The notes under the pieces are model-generated. The model searched no databases. It had not been told where the DNA came from and saw only the letters and a program-made list of their open reading frames with translations. DNA of 64,000 bases from Cladopsammia gracilis. Lineage: Eukaryota > Cnidaria > Anthozoa > Scleractinia > Dendrophylliidae. Both the position numbers and the translations under genes were made by a program. The number at the start of each line of letters is the position of its first letter. Within the stretch, counting starts at the first letter, position 1. The stretch spans positions 621,501-685,500 of the forward strand of contig JAJGOT010000449.1 of the NCBI GenBank assembly GCA_022457155.1, given 5' to 3'. Of this stretch, positions 10,177 through 21,164 are shown piece by piece.

Positions 10177-13100
10177 TCAATCCTTAATATATCCAGCAAG
10201 AGGTTTCCATTTCTTTGTGTCTCCTTTTTTTGATTCTATTTCATATTGTGATTTTAATAGACATACGAAGTGTATGAGATTAGGCTGGTTTCCCTTTGTT
10301 TTAGCAAGCCATATGTGATATCGTGCTAGAAGAAAGCAATAGTTGATCAGAGGTACATATTGAGAAGCGTCTGGCCTCAGACCCAAAGCAGTAACATTTG
10401 TCAAAATGTAATCTCTGGATAATAAGTTTAAGTATTGAAGCCATTGAGTAATTTCATTCCAAAAACATGATGTTTTATGGCAAGACCAGAAAAGATGAAT
10501 TAGTGACTCTTTTGAGGTGTGACATAAGCTGCAGTTTTCATTAGTCTGCAGAACTATTTTAACCCTATCCAGACCGGGCTTTTTTTGACTGTCTGGGACC
10601 GGGGGGGGGCTCCAGAAGCCCCGCCCCCCTCCTATGTTACTTTGAAACCGCTTACGTTATGGCCACCAAATTTACCCAGGATAATCTTGTCATGAATTCT
10701 AGTAACTACAGAAGCTTTGATGTCATAATGACGCAACGTGACGTCATTATGACGTCATATAGTCGATTTTATTGGCTAAAACAGTCTTTCATCATTATTT
10801 TCTCAATTTTGAACATATAACAACAATACTTTAACAACTACCTATTTGATAAAAGTCTTATATTTACAAACACCGTTTTTGTTGTTAACAATAACAGTGA
10901 CGTCATTATGACGTCATATACAATGAAATAACCAACTGAAACGTTCTATAAGTCATATCTCTGAAACAAACGGTAGTTTTCATACCAAACTTTCACATAT
11001 TGATGCAGGAGTAAAAGTTAATGCATTCGTACACTTTGTTGCTATGGTAACAACATGTGACGTCATAAAAGTGATATGTACATTTTCTTAAAAACTGGAA
11101 CAGATAACTTTGCTAATTATGGCTTTTCATGTACTTAATGAATTCAAAAAAAAAGCTTTCTCAAGTGAAAAGGACATTTTTATGATATTTTGACAATAAA
11201 TGCTTAGAGATAATGGAATTACACAGACAGGTAAATAATTTTCCCATTTTATTGTCCGCCATCTTGGATCCGCCATCCTGGATCCGTAATAATAAGTCCA
11301 AACGTGTTTATTTCGGTAAAAGCACCGAAAAATAAAGCAAATGGACTGCTAAAGCTTAGTTTATTGTGGGCAAATGTTTTACAATCCAAAATATGAACCA
11401 ATAATAAAATTATAGAGAGAAAAGACCTTTAGTAAAACTTCGATCCGCCATCCTGGATTTTGACATTTCATATTCCACATTTTCCTAAAATTACCGTTAA
11501 TTAACCTTAATTAATAAACAATTATACATAATTTGATCAATTATCGCTAAATTAAGTGGAAAAATATTAATTCAATAAGAAAACTTTGAAATAATCTTGA
11601 TTAAAGCGAAAAATGCTAATTTTGTAAAACATAGGTGTCAAAAAGCGGTTGCTATGGAAACGTCAATGTCGGTGGACAAAGGACGCTAACGGGAAAATGT
11701 TTTCAGATAAATTTTAGGAAAAGTCACCAAATTTGGTGGTCATTGCATCGACCGTTTTGAAACGACACAACTTCAAAGTTCGAGTGGGCTCCAAAAGCCC
11801 CCCCCCCCCCCCCCCCCCCCCTCCGGTCTGGATAGGGTTAAATAAAAAGTTATTCGTTGGAACACGTCTATGTAAAAATTTATACTGGAATTCGATCAGT
11901 TTAGTGCTCTTGGTACATTTTTTGGCCAAAACGTAGGCGCCAGACCAGTTTATATTATCATTTGCTGATATGCAACAGTCTCCTTGCCATTTTATTTGGC
12001 TTGATTCTTTTAGTAATCAATTTTTTGTATATTAATTTTAGTTGCTTTATGGACCTGTAAAATTTTTGTCGAAAGTGGCTCATGTTCATAATTCGTGTTC
12101 TGCACATCTTCAAAGCTAGAATCAGACCGAAGAGACTTTACCGCCGAGATTAATCCGTAGAAACTAAGGGGACGGGGATCTAATTCATACTTTGAGCGAA
12201 AATCGTTGAGCGAAAGAAAGGTGTTATTATCCGGTGCTAAAAGGTGTCTTACCATGGTTATTCCTTTGGTGCACCAATCTTTAAAAAAGACTGGCTTGTT
12301 TGTTATTTTAATTAAGGAGTTGTACCAAAAAGGTTGATCCAAAAAGTGGCCTTTGGATCTTATTTTAGGTTCAAAGTTTACTTCTGCCCAGATTTCTAAT
12401 ATTTCTTTTAAAAAGGCGTCCGAAGTTGCTATTGTTGCTGAGGTGTCTCTGATGTTGAGGTTAGAAGAGAAAAACGTTTGACAGCCACATTTTTTGAGGG
12501 CCAGATCAAAAAGGAATTTTCCATTTTCCGCTATTACTGCTATCTAAATATTTTTTAATCCACGTGGTCTTAAGAGATTTATTAAAAGAAATAAGATCAA
12601 TCATTTTTAGGCCACCATCACAGAAATCATTTATCAGAACTTTTCGCTTTACCTTATCCCCTTTACCATTCCAGAGAAAGTTGTAGAGCAAATCGTTTAT
12701 TTCGGTTAAGACATTGTAGTTTGAACATAGAGGCGAGAGTAAATAAACCAGTTGGGAGACAACTAATGCCTTGATTACGGTGATTTTGCCTAACAAGGTG
12801 AGTCTGCGGTATTTCCAGCACCCTAAGATTCTCTTAACCTTTTCAAGTTTCTCGTTATAGTTTAAAGATGCCGATAGTTCGCGATTTATTGAAATCCATA
12901 GTCCAAGGGTTTTTACCCTGTCTTTTTGCCATTTAAGTTCCTTTCCAGGTAATACGATGTTTTCATTTCCGATACTTGCGCCAATCCAAAGGGCTTCCGT
13001 TTTCTTATCATTGAGTCTGAGGCCCGAGACTTTACTAAAGTCATCTAGCATTTTGAGAGATGACAGGAAAGATTGACGTGACCCATCCAGAATAAGTGTT

Positions 13101-15205
13101 GTGTCGTCGGCATATTGACTTATTTTAATTTCCTCATCGTTAACATAAATGCTCTTTATATTTGAATTATTCCTAATTGATATGGCTAACACCTTTGCCG
13201 ACAGAATAAATAGATAAGGTGACAAGGGGCAGCCTTGATGAACTCCTCTTTGGATCTCGAAGAAACTACTTGCCCATCCGTTGTTCAGAATACAGCTTTC
13301 AGTATGGCTATACAGAGTTTTCACCCAGTTTATTAGCGAAGTACCAAAACCGAAAGATCTTAATGTGCTGAGTATGAAGGACCATTCAAGAGAGTCAAAT
13401 GCCTTTTCAAAGTCTATAAAAAGAAGCAAGCCGGGGATGTTCTTTTCTGTGGCATATTGAATAATACAATCGATGAGCCGAATATTTTCGCCTATAAATC
13501 TGCCTTTCAAAAATCCCGTTTGATCGTGGTTAATAAGGCTTGGGAGTACAAGTTTAATCCGGTTTGCAATAGTTTTGGCTGCTATTTTGTAATCAGTATT
13601 TAAAAGGGTAATAGGTCGCCAATTTTTAATGGAATAAAGTTCCGTATCCTTTTTTGGAATTAGTTTAATAACCCCTCGTCTTTGTGTGACTGAGAGGCAG
13701 CCAGATTTGAAAGCGTAGTTGAGGGCGGGGATTAAAAAAGGAGAAATGTCTTTCCAAAAAACTTTGTAGAATTCGGCAGGAAGTCCATCCGTGCCTGGCG
13801 TCTTGTCAGAATCCATGTCCTTGAAAGCTTCAAAACACTCTTTTTCAGTTAAGACGCCTTCACAAATAGTTTGTTCTTCTTTGGTCAGAGAAGTGGTATT
13901 CACTTTGGAGAACATTGACTGCTCAAGGCAATCTGAGATTTTTGACGTATAAAGATTTTTGTAGAAAGCCATACATTCAGATAAGACATCGTTATCCGCG
14001 GTGACGAAGTCGGTATCATTAACTTTTAATTGACTAATTGTTCCTTGTTTACAGTGCCTTTTTTCGAGATTAAGAAAGTATCTGGAGTTCTTTTCGCCCT
14101 CATTGTACCACTGCGACTTTGACCTGATGATCGCACCTTTAGTACGGTACTCAACATTTTTTTCTAGTTCTTTCTTTAAGGTAATGATTCTCTCTGACGC
14201 AATATGATATGACGGGCTGGCATCGTTTGCATTATCCAAATGCTTTTCCAGCAAGGCGATTTCGGTTTCTAGTATTTTTGCCGCGTTTTTGAAAGCGGCA
14301 TAAGATAACGTTTTTTCTCGCACCTTTAATTTAATCATCTCCAAAAGGAGAGCTGGGTTTACCGAAGTGTCGTCTTCATATTGATTCACAGTGCTTTCTA
14401 TTGTTGTTTTGATTCCCTTAACATATTCCGTTTCGGACAGAAGTGAAGTATTCAGCTTCCAGAAACCTTTCCCTTTGGGGTAAGAGTGCAAAGATAAATT
14501 TAGAGTGATCATTGAGTAATCTGTTTTGAAGCCCGGCACGATGTCTGCATGAGTAACATCACATAAAGATGATTCGCTCGCTAAAAAGAAATCGAGCCGG
14601 CAGTGTATGGCAGGCTGGTTTCGACGCCAAGTGTATCTTCTAGCCTCTGGGTTAATGATTCTCCAAACATCAGACAAACCAAGATTTTCAGAGAATCAGA
14701 GAGTCTTGGATCATTTTTAAGGCATTTTTGTGTGTTCTAGCAAGGCCATCCCTTTTGTCTTTTCAACATTTAGAACTAAATTAAAGTCCCCGCCAATTAT
14801 AATTTCTTCACATTTGAAGCTTGATAAATGGTTAAAAAAAACTGAAAAAAATTGGGTCGTCTTCATTAGGAGCGTAGATGTTAGCTACGGTCAGGCACTT
14901 GCTGTTGGCCACGATATCACACTGATTAAAAACCTACCATTCGGGTCTGAGAAAACCTTGTGAACCTGAAAGTTAAAATTGTTATTGAATAGGATACAAA
15001 CCCCCGCTTTATTTGAGCTGCAGCAGCTGAAGAGCGCTTTGTAGCCCGACTCGCTAGCCCATAAATCCGTAGTGTCTTTTGAACAATGAACCTCCTGCAG
15101 CATATATAAAGATTGTTTTTTCGCTCTCAGCCAATTAAACATCTCTCTTCTTTTGGTATTGTTTCCTAATCCCCTGACGTTAATAGAAGCTAATTTCAGA
15201 TCCAT
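10177..15205 (-). pseudogene. LINE ORF2: endonuclease-reverse transcriptase, disrupted
   Basis: Starts at 15205 with an APE-like endonuclease (SINVRGLG, MLQEVHC, then ANIYAPN and GGDFN in shifted frames near 14860-14770). The longest open stretch, 14677-12506, has the reverse transcriptase: TPGTDGLPAEFYK, NWRPITLLN, DQTGFLKGR, FIDFEKAFDS, GVHQGCPLSPYLF and QYADDTTLIL. A frameshift near 12505 leads into 12500-12010 (WAEVNFEP, WCTKGI), then an in-frame TAA near 12010, then RRVPTNNFLF up to the inserted element. Beyond it the zinc-knuckle-like CSLCHTSKESLIHLFWSC lies at about 10530-10475. The protein ends at 10177. Joining across the insertion keeps the frame, so ORF2 was continuous when hit. 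Motif spacing fits the Tx1/L1 group. Confidence 0.85.
10563..11837. mobile_element. piggyBac-like non-autonomous element inside the LINE
   Basis: Flanked by TTAA at 10559-10562 and 11838-11841. Inverted ends are CCCTATCCAGACCGG and CCGGTCTGGATAGGG, with G/C homopolymers just inside (C run near 11797-11820). TTAA duplication plus CCC...GGG termini points to piggyBac. Removing the insert and one TTAA restores the LINE reading frame, which supports the boundaries. The interior has no transposase; it contains five TGACGTCA palindromes. Confidence 0.8.
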
Positions 15206-15624
15206 TGTATTATGAGCAAAGACATAGATTGAGTTGACTGTTTTACATTTTCACAGATAAAGGTGCCTAAAAGATCACATGCCTTAGAACTATTGTTAAT
15301 TAGATAGCTTTCCATACCCTGGAGACAGAAAAACGAAAACACACACAGACTGAATAAAATTATCTATAGGCTTATGGAAGAGAAATTGCCTGCTACAATA
15401 AAGAAAAGGAGAAAAATTGTAGCTCTGTCTGTCCGCTAGAGCCACCGACCGCCTCTAAGTAATGAAGAGCTTGTAGGCAGTGTTGTATTTATAGACATTT
15501 TGAACAATTAAAGCAAGTTCCTGGATCTAGAGTTTAATTAAATAGCAAACGGTTTGCCGATCGGCCACAGATTACCTCTTATATACAGCTTATTAGGCTG
15601 CGACTGGCTAAAGGAAGCAGCTAC

Positions 15625-15835
15625 TCAATGTTTCTTAGCCTCTTTAAAGGCATCCATCTGTTTTTTGCGACGGTCGATAATTTCCTGGGGGAGATCCCGA
15701 AACATTTGAAAATCCGTGTCTTTAAGCCGGTACCCCAGTGCTAGGACCTGTTGGCACTCTTTTATTTCTTTTTTACTGTTTATCATATCACTTTGTGTTA
15801 ACTGTTTATATCTAGAACAAAGTTCCAAAGTGGAC
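15625..15835 (-). pseudogene. LINE ORF1 C-terminal fragment
   Basis: The frame ends with YRLKDTDFQMFRDLPQEIID followed by RRKKQMDAFKEAKKH and a stop. The pattern of an F-x-D-L-P-x-E-I-x-x-R-R segment followed by a basic tail is seen at the end of L1-type ORF1 proteins. The open frame continues to 15870, but the plus strand from about 15836 already reads as a different gene, so the LINE is taken to stop there. Only the C-terminus remains. Confidence 0.5.
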
Positions 15836-16560
15836 ATCCAGAGGTTGCGGAAAATGTCCCAGGTGTTCATCAGGATATTCTAATGCGTGGAAGCCAAAAA
15901 ATTGCAAAGAATGTGGCTATGAAATTGGTGGCTCTTATGTGCCAAAGACAAAGAAGCCTAGACTTGAATCGCCAGATGGATGCGTCAGGATAGTGGAAAG
16001 CAGTGATGTGGAATTGTATTCTGTGAAGCTGAGCTATAGGGACAACAGAACTATTGTTGTCAAACAAAAACTGATGTTGTTTGCCATCATGTCAAATGTA
16101 AGGAGAACAGAGCTGTCCACATGGCAAGTAACACCAGTTTTTCATGTCCTCACACAGATACATTAAAGTCCTTTTCTGATCCATCTTCAGCCAAGAACTT
16201 GACAAATGAAGATATTTTAATATAGAAATGTGACAATGCTACAAGAAATCTTTTGTTGAGAATAAACCTACCACAAGATTTCAGGCACATGGTACAAATT
16301 TCAGAGCATTGTTATGCTGTTTTTACTGCACCATCCACAGTAAACCCCACTGGGTATTGCCATGTCCACAGGCAGCAAGCTGGCCATTTGTTATGTTCCG
16401 ATGATGTTTGTAACAGAAAAACTGGTAAGAGCAAGATAATTTGGATAATACAGAAGGAAACAAATCGTCTTTTGAAGATAATCTATACAAGAAGCTCAAA
16501 ATTAGCTTCTCGCCATATGTCGTTTATTTTCTCTCTATCTCTGAGGTGTTGATAAACCAG
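15836..16560 (+). pseudogene. Broken zinc-ribbon coding segment next to the LINE
   Basis: From about 15836 the plus strand reads RGCGKCPRCSSGYSNAW, then PKNCKECGYEIGG and a basic stretch, giving a CxxC...CxxC zinc ribbon. The frame stays open to a stop at 16166. A second stretch (16253-16552) reads YAVFTAPSTVNPTGYCHVHR in another frame. The style matches a zinc-ribbon protein recurrent in coral genomes, but I cannot name it. A possible upstream portion (VEKGMVPQMVSS, near 9810-9845) lies on the far side of the LINE, which would mean the LINE inserted into it. Frameshifts and stops indicate a pseudogene or old transposon gene. Confidence 0.4.
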
Positions 16561-17045
16561 GTTCATTTACTGTATTGACCAGGAATTTCTTCAAGTGACG
16601 ATCCTGACATAACAGCAGTGGTAAACGTATCAAGCTACTGCTTTGTCAAAGCACGCTCCGGTAAAGAGGATCAAATCCTTTAAGAGCATGTCGTGATAAT
16701 CGTTTATGGTCGTGTTGTGTATATTCAATAGAGATGATACATTCCGTCTCGGTAACTGGTCAGTTAAAAGAAGATTAACTAGATGTTGAGGTGTCATTTG
16801 TTTCGCGATTTTTATTTCGTTAACTGTTATTTCTTAAGGCATTAAACGATCTTGTGGTCAAGACTTTGTGGTGTTTGTGCAACCAAAGGGAATAGGTATG
16901 AGGGAGGGCCAGATAGTTTTCGTAATTTTTTAACACTTTGTGAAGAAAAGCCTTTTCTTCCACGCCCCATCATCATCATCAGGGGGAGACAAAAATGTTC
17001 AATTGGGTAAATCACCGCTTGGAACCCTGTGTACCTGTAGAAATA
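16561..17045. other. No recognisable feature
   Basis: Unique-looking AT-rich sequence. There is a (CAT)n-like short run near 16969 and no convincing exon on either strand. Confidence 0.4.
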
Positions 17046-17311
17046 TAGACGGAAGGCTCTCAAACAGCGTTTTGCGAAATTACCCCACAGAACCTACCTG
17101 GAACACTTGCCATCCCTCCCCAAGCGAACGTGCGGACCTAGTGAGCTTTGGGGGGAGTAGGCCTGCAGCTATCCAAGGATGTCCTCTCATTGGCTGTTTC
17201 GCAGAAACAAGCGTACGAGGGGACCGAGTGAGCTTGAAAGGGGGATGGCAAGTGTTCCAGGTTGGCTCCGTGGGGTAATTTTGCAAAACGCTGTTTGAGG
17301 TCCTCCCTCTA
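17046..17311. mobile_element. Foldback MITE, TA-flanked
   Basis: About 80-bp inverted ends containing CTCAAACAGCGTTTTGC, AATTACCCCAC and CCTGGAACACTTGCCATCC on both arms, with possible TA at both outer edges. The 100-bp centre is unrelated. The open frames crossing it on both strands are by-products of the palindrome. Confidence 0.75.
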
Positions 17312-17558
17312 TACTACTAACATACTTCTCCCTGTTAAGACTTTGTCCCTGGTCATAAACTACTTGAGTAAAGAAAGGACGTAGCTTATAAACTCACTTT
17401 ACAGAATATTCTACAAGAGGTTTTTTCCCTTTCAAAATACTGTTATTAGATTTTGATAAATCTATTCAACATTGCGGTTTTTCAATTAAGATCATAGGAA
17501 AAATAGAGGAATTTCATTGAAAACTACCTTGAGGGGCGCGAAAGCATATTTTTTTTTT

Positions 17559-17893
17559 ACAATCGCTACAGTCGCTACAATCACTACAGTCGCTACAATC
17601 GCTACAGTCGCTACAGTCGCTACAGTCGCTACAGTCGCTACAGTTGCTACAGTCGCTACAATTGGTACAGTCGCTACAGTTGCTACAATCGCTATAGTCA
17701 CTACAATAGCCACAGTCGCTACAATCGCTACAGTCGCTACAGTCGCTACAATCGCTATAGTTACTACAATCGCTACGGTCGCTACAGTCTCTACAATCGC
17801 TATAGTCACTATAATCGCCACAGTTGCTATAATCGCTACAGTCGTTACAGTCGCTACAATCGCTACAATCCCTACAATGGCTACAATCCCTAC
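17559..17893. repeat. 9-bp minisatellite (TCGCTACAG)n
   Basis: About 37 imperfect copies of a 9-base unit close to TCGCTACAG or TCGCTACAA. Because 9 is divisible by 3 and the unit lacks stops, frames are open on both strands (Cys-Ser-Asp or Val-Ala-Thr repeats). This is expected from the repeat and is not evidence of a protein. Confidence 0.9.
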
Positions 17894-18017
17894 GGCCAAG
17901 AAGACGGGGGCATGGATTTGGTATTCTAACAGCATGGGCAGTTATAGAAAATAGAGGAGTCGCTGTCAGAGGACCTACACTTTGAGGTGAGAAACGAGGG
18001 TTAACGGACATCTCCAA

Positions 18018-18157
18018 TTATTAAAACTTTTACACTTGTAATTTTACACTTGTAATTTTACACTTGTAATTTACTTGTAATTTGAAGCTATTGTTTTCAA
18101 CCTCTAGATCTGAAACAATGGCTACGCTTGTAAATTACACTTGTAAAAGTTTTAATA
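18018..18157. repeat. Foldback with ACTTGTAATTTTAC tandem arms
   Basis: Left arm ATTAAAACTTTTACACTTGT, with three tandem ACACTTGTAATTTT units; right arm ACACTTGTAAAAGTTTTAAT. About 90 bp lie between them. Confidence 0.7.
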
Positions 18158-18164
18158 AATTGAC

Positions 18165-18405
18165 CCCTGGACGTAAGTGATAATTTCCGACGTTCTTCCC
18201 TTCCGGAGTTGACTCTGGGGCCAGGCTTTCAGTTTCTTTCTATTTACTCGTGACAGGCTGAGGTATATCGGGAGTTTCTTGAATAATCCTTTTTCGGCTT
18301 TTTTAACGTACATTCTTCAGCCCCAACGAAAGATATTGAGAAGAAGTCGAATGGGGGCCTTTACAGCACGCGTTTTGTGGGAAAGGGATATTTATGTCTA
18401 TTTTA
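18165..18405 (+). repeat. Dispersed repeat, left part (continues at 20194)
   Basis: This segment and 20194-20390 together match the uninterrupted copy at 30535-30965. They share GACGTTCTTCCCTTC, CCAGGCTTTCAGTTTCTTTC and TTTTTTAACGTACA. Confidence 0.8.
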
Positions 18406-18448
18406 GAGGGTCTCAATGGGGTTAACCGTCAGCCGTCAAACAGCCTAA

Positions 18449-18568
18449 GGCCCGGTTCAAACGTCGAACTTCACATGTGCCGAACCTAATGCAAATGAGC
18501 AAAATCTATTATTCTTGCTAATTTGCATTAGGTTCGGCACATGTGAAGTTCGACGTTTGAACCGGGCC
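18449..18568. mobile_element. PIF/Harbinger-like MITE with TAA duplication
   Basis: TAA at 18446-18448 and 18569-18571 flanks near-perfect ends GGCCCGGTTCAAACGTCGAA and TTCGACGTTTGAACCGGGCC. The inverted homology extends about 50 bp (CACATGTGCCGAACCTAATG). A 3-bp TAA duplication fits the PIF/Harbinger group. It is nested in the 1.8 kb element, and a diverged truncated relative lies at 54619-54723. Confidence 0.75.
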
Positions 18569-19184
18569 TAAAATTTAAACGTCAACCGTCAAAAAAGGGT
18601 AATTTTTACCGTCAACCGTCAAAAAAATTTTACCGTCAAACGGTTTCAAGCTCTCAGATCTCACTCTTTCAGCTGCTCATCACGGACTTCTGGCTCTCAA
18701 AGAACCTTTAAACTGCTAAACCAGTTTCAATGTTCCCAAATATACTCACTTTATGTTCTTTTCCACCTAATTTGCGCCTAACCGACATCACAACAGGCTT
18801 CTATCTGGAAATACTTCCGGTTTCAAAAATTAATGATTTACTACAGCCGCGCCATTCCTGATCATATCGAGGGTCCCGAAAGCCGTGGTATACGGTAAGC
18901 TTTTATCCTAAAGCAGAAGAGAAACCAATGGAGAGATGTAAGACGTGAGTTTCCATTGGTGAGGGCCCAAAAAGCATTGGTAGTTTTAAACAAAATTGAA
19001 TCAATTTTTTCGGTATAAAAGAATAGGCAAACAAATTTGGTCTCGGCTCATTTGAGCTCAAGCTGTGTCGATTGGTAAAATTAAATGGAAAAACTGAAAA
19101 TTACTGTATAGCAACACAACAACAACTTGACCTGAAGCTGCCATTCTTCGTGACCGGCAACGAAGAGAGCGTCGGGGTAAGGAA

Positions 19185-19718
19185 TTATTTCCATAAACAA
19201 GTGTGACTTATCCGTTCAGCGTAGATTCTTGACTGAGGGGGGCATTGGGGCCTATAAGAAACCGGAAAAGCGCTCAAAATTTTCGTGAAAACCGAAAAAC
19301 CGCAATAAAAATCGATCAAAACCGAAAAACCGCCGAACATAATGATCAAAATAGCATTTTTTTTATACCAAAGCGAAATATAACTACAGTCGAACCTGTA
19401 CATAACGGCCATCACTCTCTGTAAGCGATTTCTATGAGCTCGTCTTTCTTCTTTCATTTTATAAAAGCTAGCGGGCAAAACTTCTATTGCCTTTTGTAGG
19501 CCACTTTCACCGGCAAAGTCACTTGGATGGCGCATCATCTGAACTTTCACGGGTTGATCGAGGTTTAATAAAAAGGTCTGGAAACTCATGGGAAGTGAAA
19601 ATTGAAAACCGAAAAACTGCCTTTCTTTTTCATAAAAACCGAAAACCGGATGTTTAAGAAGAAAAACCAAAAACCACAACGGATACAAAAACCGAAAAAT
19701 CGGAAATTTTGAGTGCAA
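19185..19718 (-). other. Doubtful 177-codon frame inside the 1.8 kb element
   Basis: Only the central part (KMKEERRAHRNRLQRVMAVM) looks protein-like; the ends are translations of AAACCG repeats. It may hold a remnant exon. No family recognised. Confidence 0.15.
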
Positions 19719-20193
19719 AAACCGATCTAGAAGACTTCCTTATATTACTCACCAAGTACCATTTTCTGTGGACAGGGCACGTTCAATCCAGGTAGATAAA
19801 AGAATCGCAAAGTGAGCCTAACATAGCAGTGCGAGAGTCGAGGTGAACACATTGTAAGTCCTATATACGTAATTACACTAGGGTAATATTTACACTTCAT
19901 CGTATAAATTTAAAATTTTCAAAGTAATTATATATTGTTAGAGGTTTTAGAGTACGTTGGCAAAATTTCATTTCATTTTACAAGTAAAAGACCAAAACAA
20001 CCTCCAAAACACAATAGTTAATATTCAAAAATACAAAAGACATGTCAAAAGTTAATATTAACTTGAATTCATAGAAGGAATTTCCTCTCGATAACCGTCA
20101 ACCGTCAAAAGCCCTAAAATTTAAACCGTCAACCATCAAAATCGGAAAAATTTAACCGTTAACCGTCAAAGCTACACCCCCATTGAGACCCTC

Positions 20194-20390
20194 ATTTTAA
20201 GGTGCCCGAACAAATTTTTTGGATGACCTGTGCCTTATTTGCCGTGATTTTCAAGCTGTTCATCGTCGAATGCCTTAAAGCTGGCAAGATTCTAGTTTGG
20301 TTGGTCGGGCTGAGGGAAGACGCCATACGGGGATACCTTCATTGTTTCACTCGATGTGAATTTACAACAAAATTCATTATTGTTATATGC
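20194..20390 (+). repeat. Dispersed repeat, right part
   Basis: Continues the repeat interrupted at 18405 (AAGGTGCCCGAACAAATTTT, GGATGACCTGTGCCTTATTT). The matching copy is at 30774-30965. Confidence 0.8.
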
Positions 20391-20686
20391 GTAGTTAGTT
20401 CGCTTGTCATACATTCTGAAAGGCCCATTCAAACGTTTTGTCACATATCATAGCACAAGAACAATGGTGGAACGAGGCGGCATGTACGTTTCCGAACGTC
20501 TCAACAGGATTGGCCGAGGAAACAATAGAACAAACAACAGAACAATGGACCCTAGCCCTGAAAACAATACATCTGCGTGATTCCCAGGTGCAATGAAATT
20601 AGAGGTTCTGAAGAAGAGGTGCATGGTATCTGGGTGCAACTAGAGGAGGGACCGGGGGGAGCGTCCCCCCCTATCGTACACTCTCC

Positions 20687-20704
20687 CCCCCCCCCCCCCC
20701 CCCC
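20687..20704. repeat. C homopolymer run
   Basis: About 18 consecutive C in a GC-rich 100-bp stretch with short inverted flanks (CTAGAGG...CTAG). The length may be an assembly estimate. Confidence 0.7.
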
Positions 20705-20839
20705 ATCGTACTGACCCTCCCCCTTCCCTCTTACGATGAAATCTAGTTTCGCCACTGTTTCAAGTCATTCAGTTCAGTTAACAAACTTATTTCGATGATA
20801 TGTATTTGCATGAACGAATCAGTGTGACGCTGTGATTAA

Positions 20840-21034
20840 AGGGGCAGTATCACGAGGTTCCACGCGCGGCACTGTTCACTATTCTTGCACCGGAAATTTG
20901 GACATATCACTATCAAAACGGATTTTTTGATTCAATAAATACCTCCACTTCTCGACGGTCTTTTTGAATTTGCGGAATCAAACTTGAAAACGTGGACCGA
21001 CGTTTTCAAGTTTCGACCTCGTGATACTGCCCCT
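20840..21034. mobile_element. TTAA-flanked MITE (Kolobok- or piggyBac-like)
   Basis: TTAA at 20836-20839 and 21035-21038. Ends AGGGGCAGTATCACGAGG and CCTCGTGATACTGCCCCT. The duplicated copy B near 24067 lacks the insert, confirming the boundaries. Confidence 0.8.
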
Positions 21035-21070
21035 TTAAGATTTTTTTCGGCTTTGTGCTGTATACTATGC

Positions 21071-21113
<43 letters not shown>

Positions 21114-21122
21114 TCGAGGTTG

Positions 21123-21164
<42 letters not shown>

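Larger units (their letters stand above)
9848..15835 (-). mobile_element. Tx1/L1-like LINE retrotransposon, 5'-truncated, split by a DNA transposon
   Basis: Minus-strand non-LTR element. The order 5' to 3' is an ORF1 tail (about 15835-15625), a 420-bp spacer, ORF2 (15205 to 10177) and a 3' UTR ending in an A run followed by (AAC)n, seen on the plus strand as (GTT)n and T at 9848-9878. ORF2 carries an APE-type endonuclease, a reverse transcriptase with a YADD box and a C-terminal CxxC...H...C knuckle. A 1275-bp TTAA element interrupts it at 10563-11837. Several frameshifts and one stop make this copy inactive. The 5' junction is approximate. Confidence 0.85.
18406..20193. mobile_element. 1.8 kb DNA element with 6-bp target duplication
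   Basis: Inserted in a dispersed repeat. ATTTTA lies at 18400-18405 and again at 20194-20199, while the paralogous empty site at 30774-30779 has a single ATTTTA. Ends are GAGGGTCTCAATGGGG and CCATTGAGACCCTC. Both subterminal zones carry arrays of CCGTCAACCGTCAAA-like repeats (left about 18421-18650, right about 20092-20170). The interior has AAACCGAAAAACCG repeats and a nested MITE. No transposase motif was recognised; a 177-codon minus-strand frame (19718-19185) crosses the repeats and is doubtful. A 6-bp duplication is unusual, so no superfamily is assigned. Confidence 0.8.

Noticed and set aside
17492..18017. Long frames of 145-167 codons on both strands over the minisatellite
   Set aside because: All follow from a stop-free 9-bp repeat. 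Several frames are equally open and none has a domain, signal peptide or splice support beyond the repeat.
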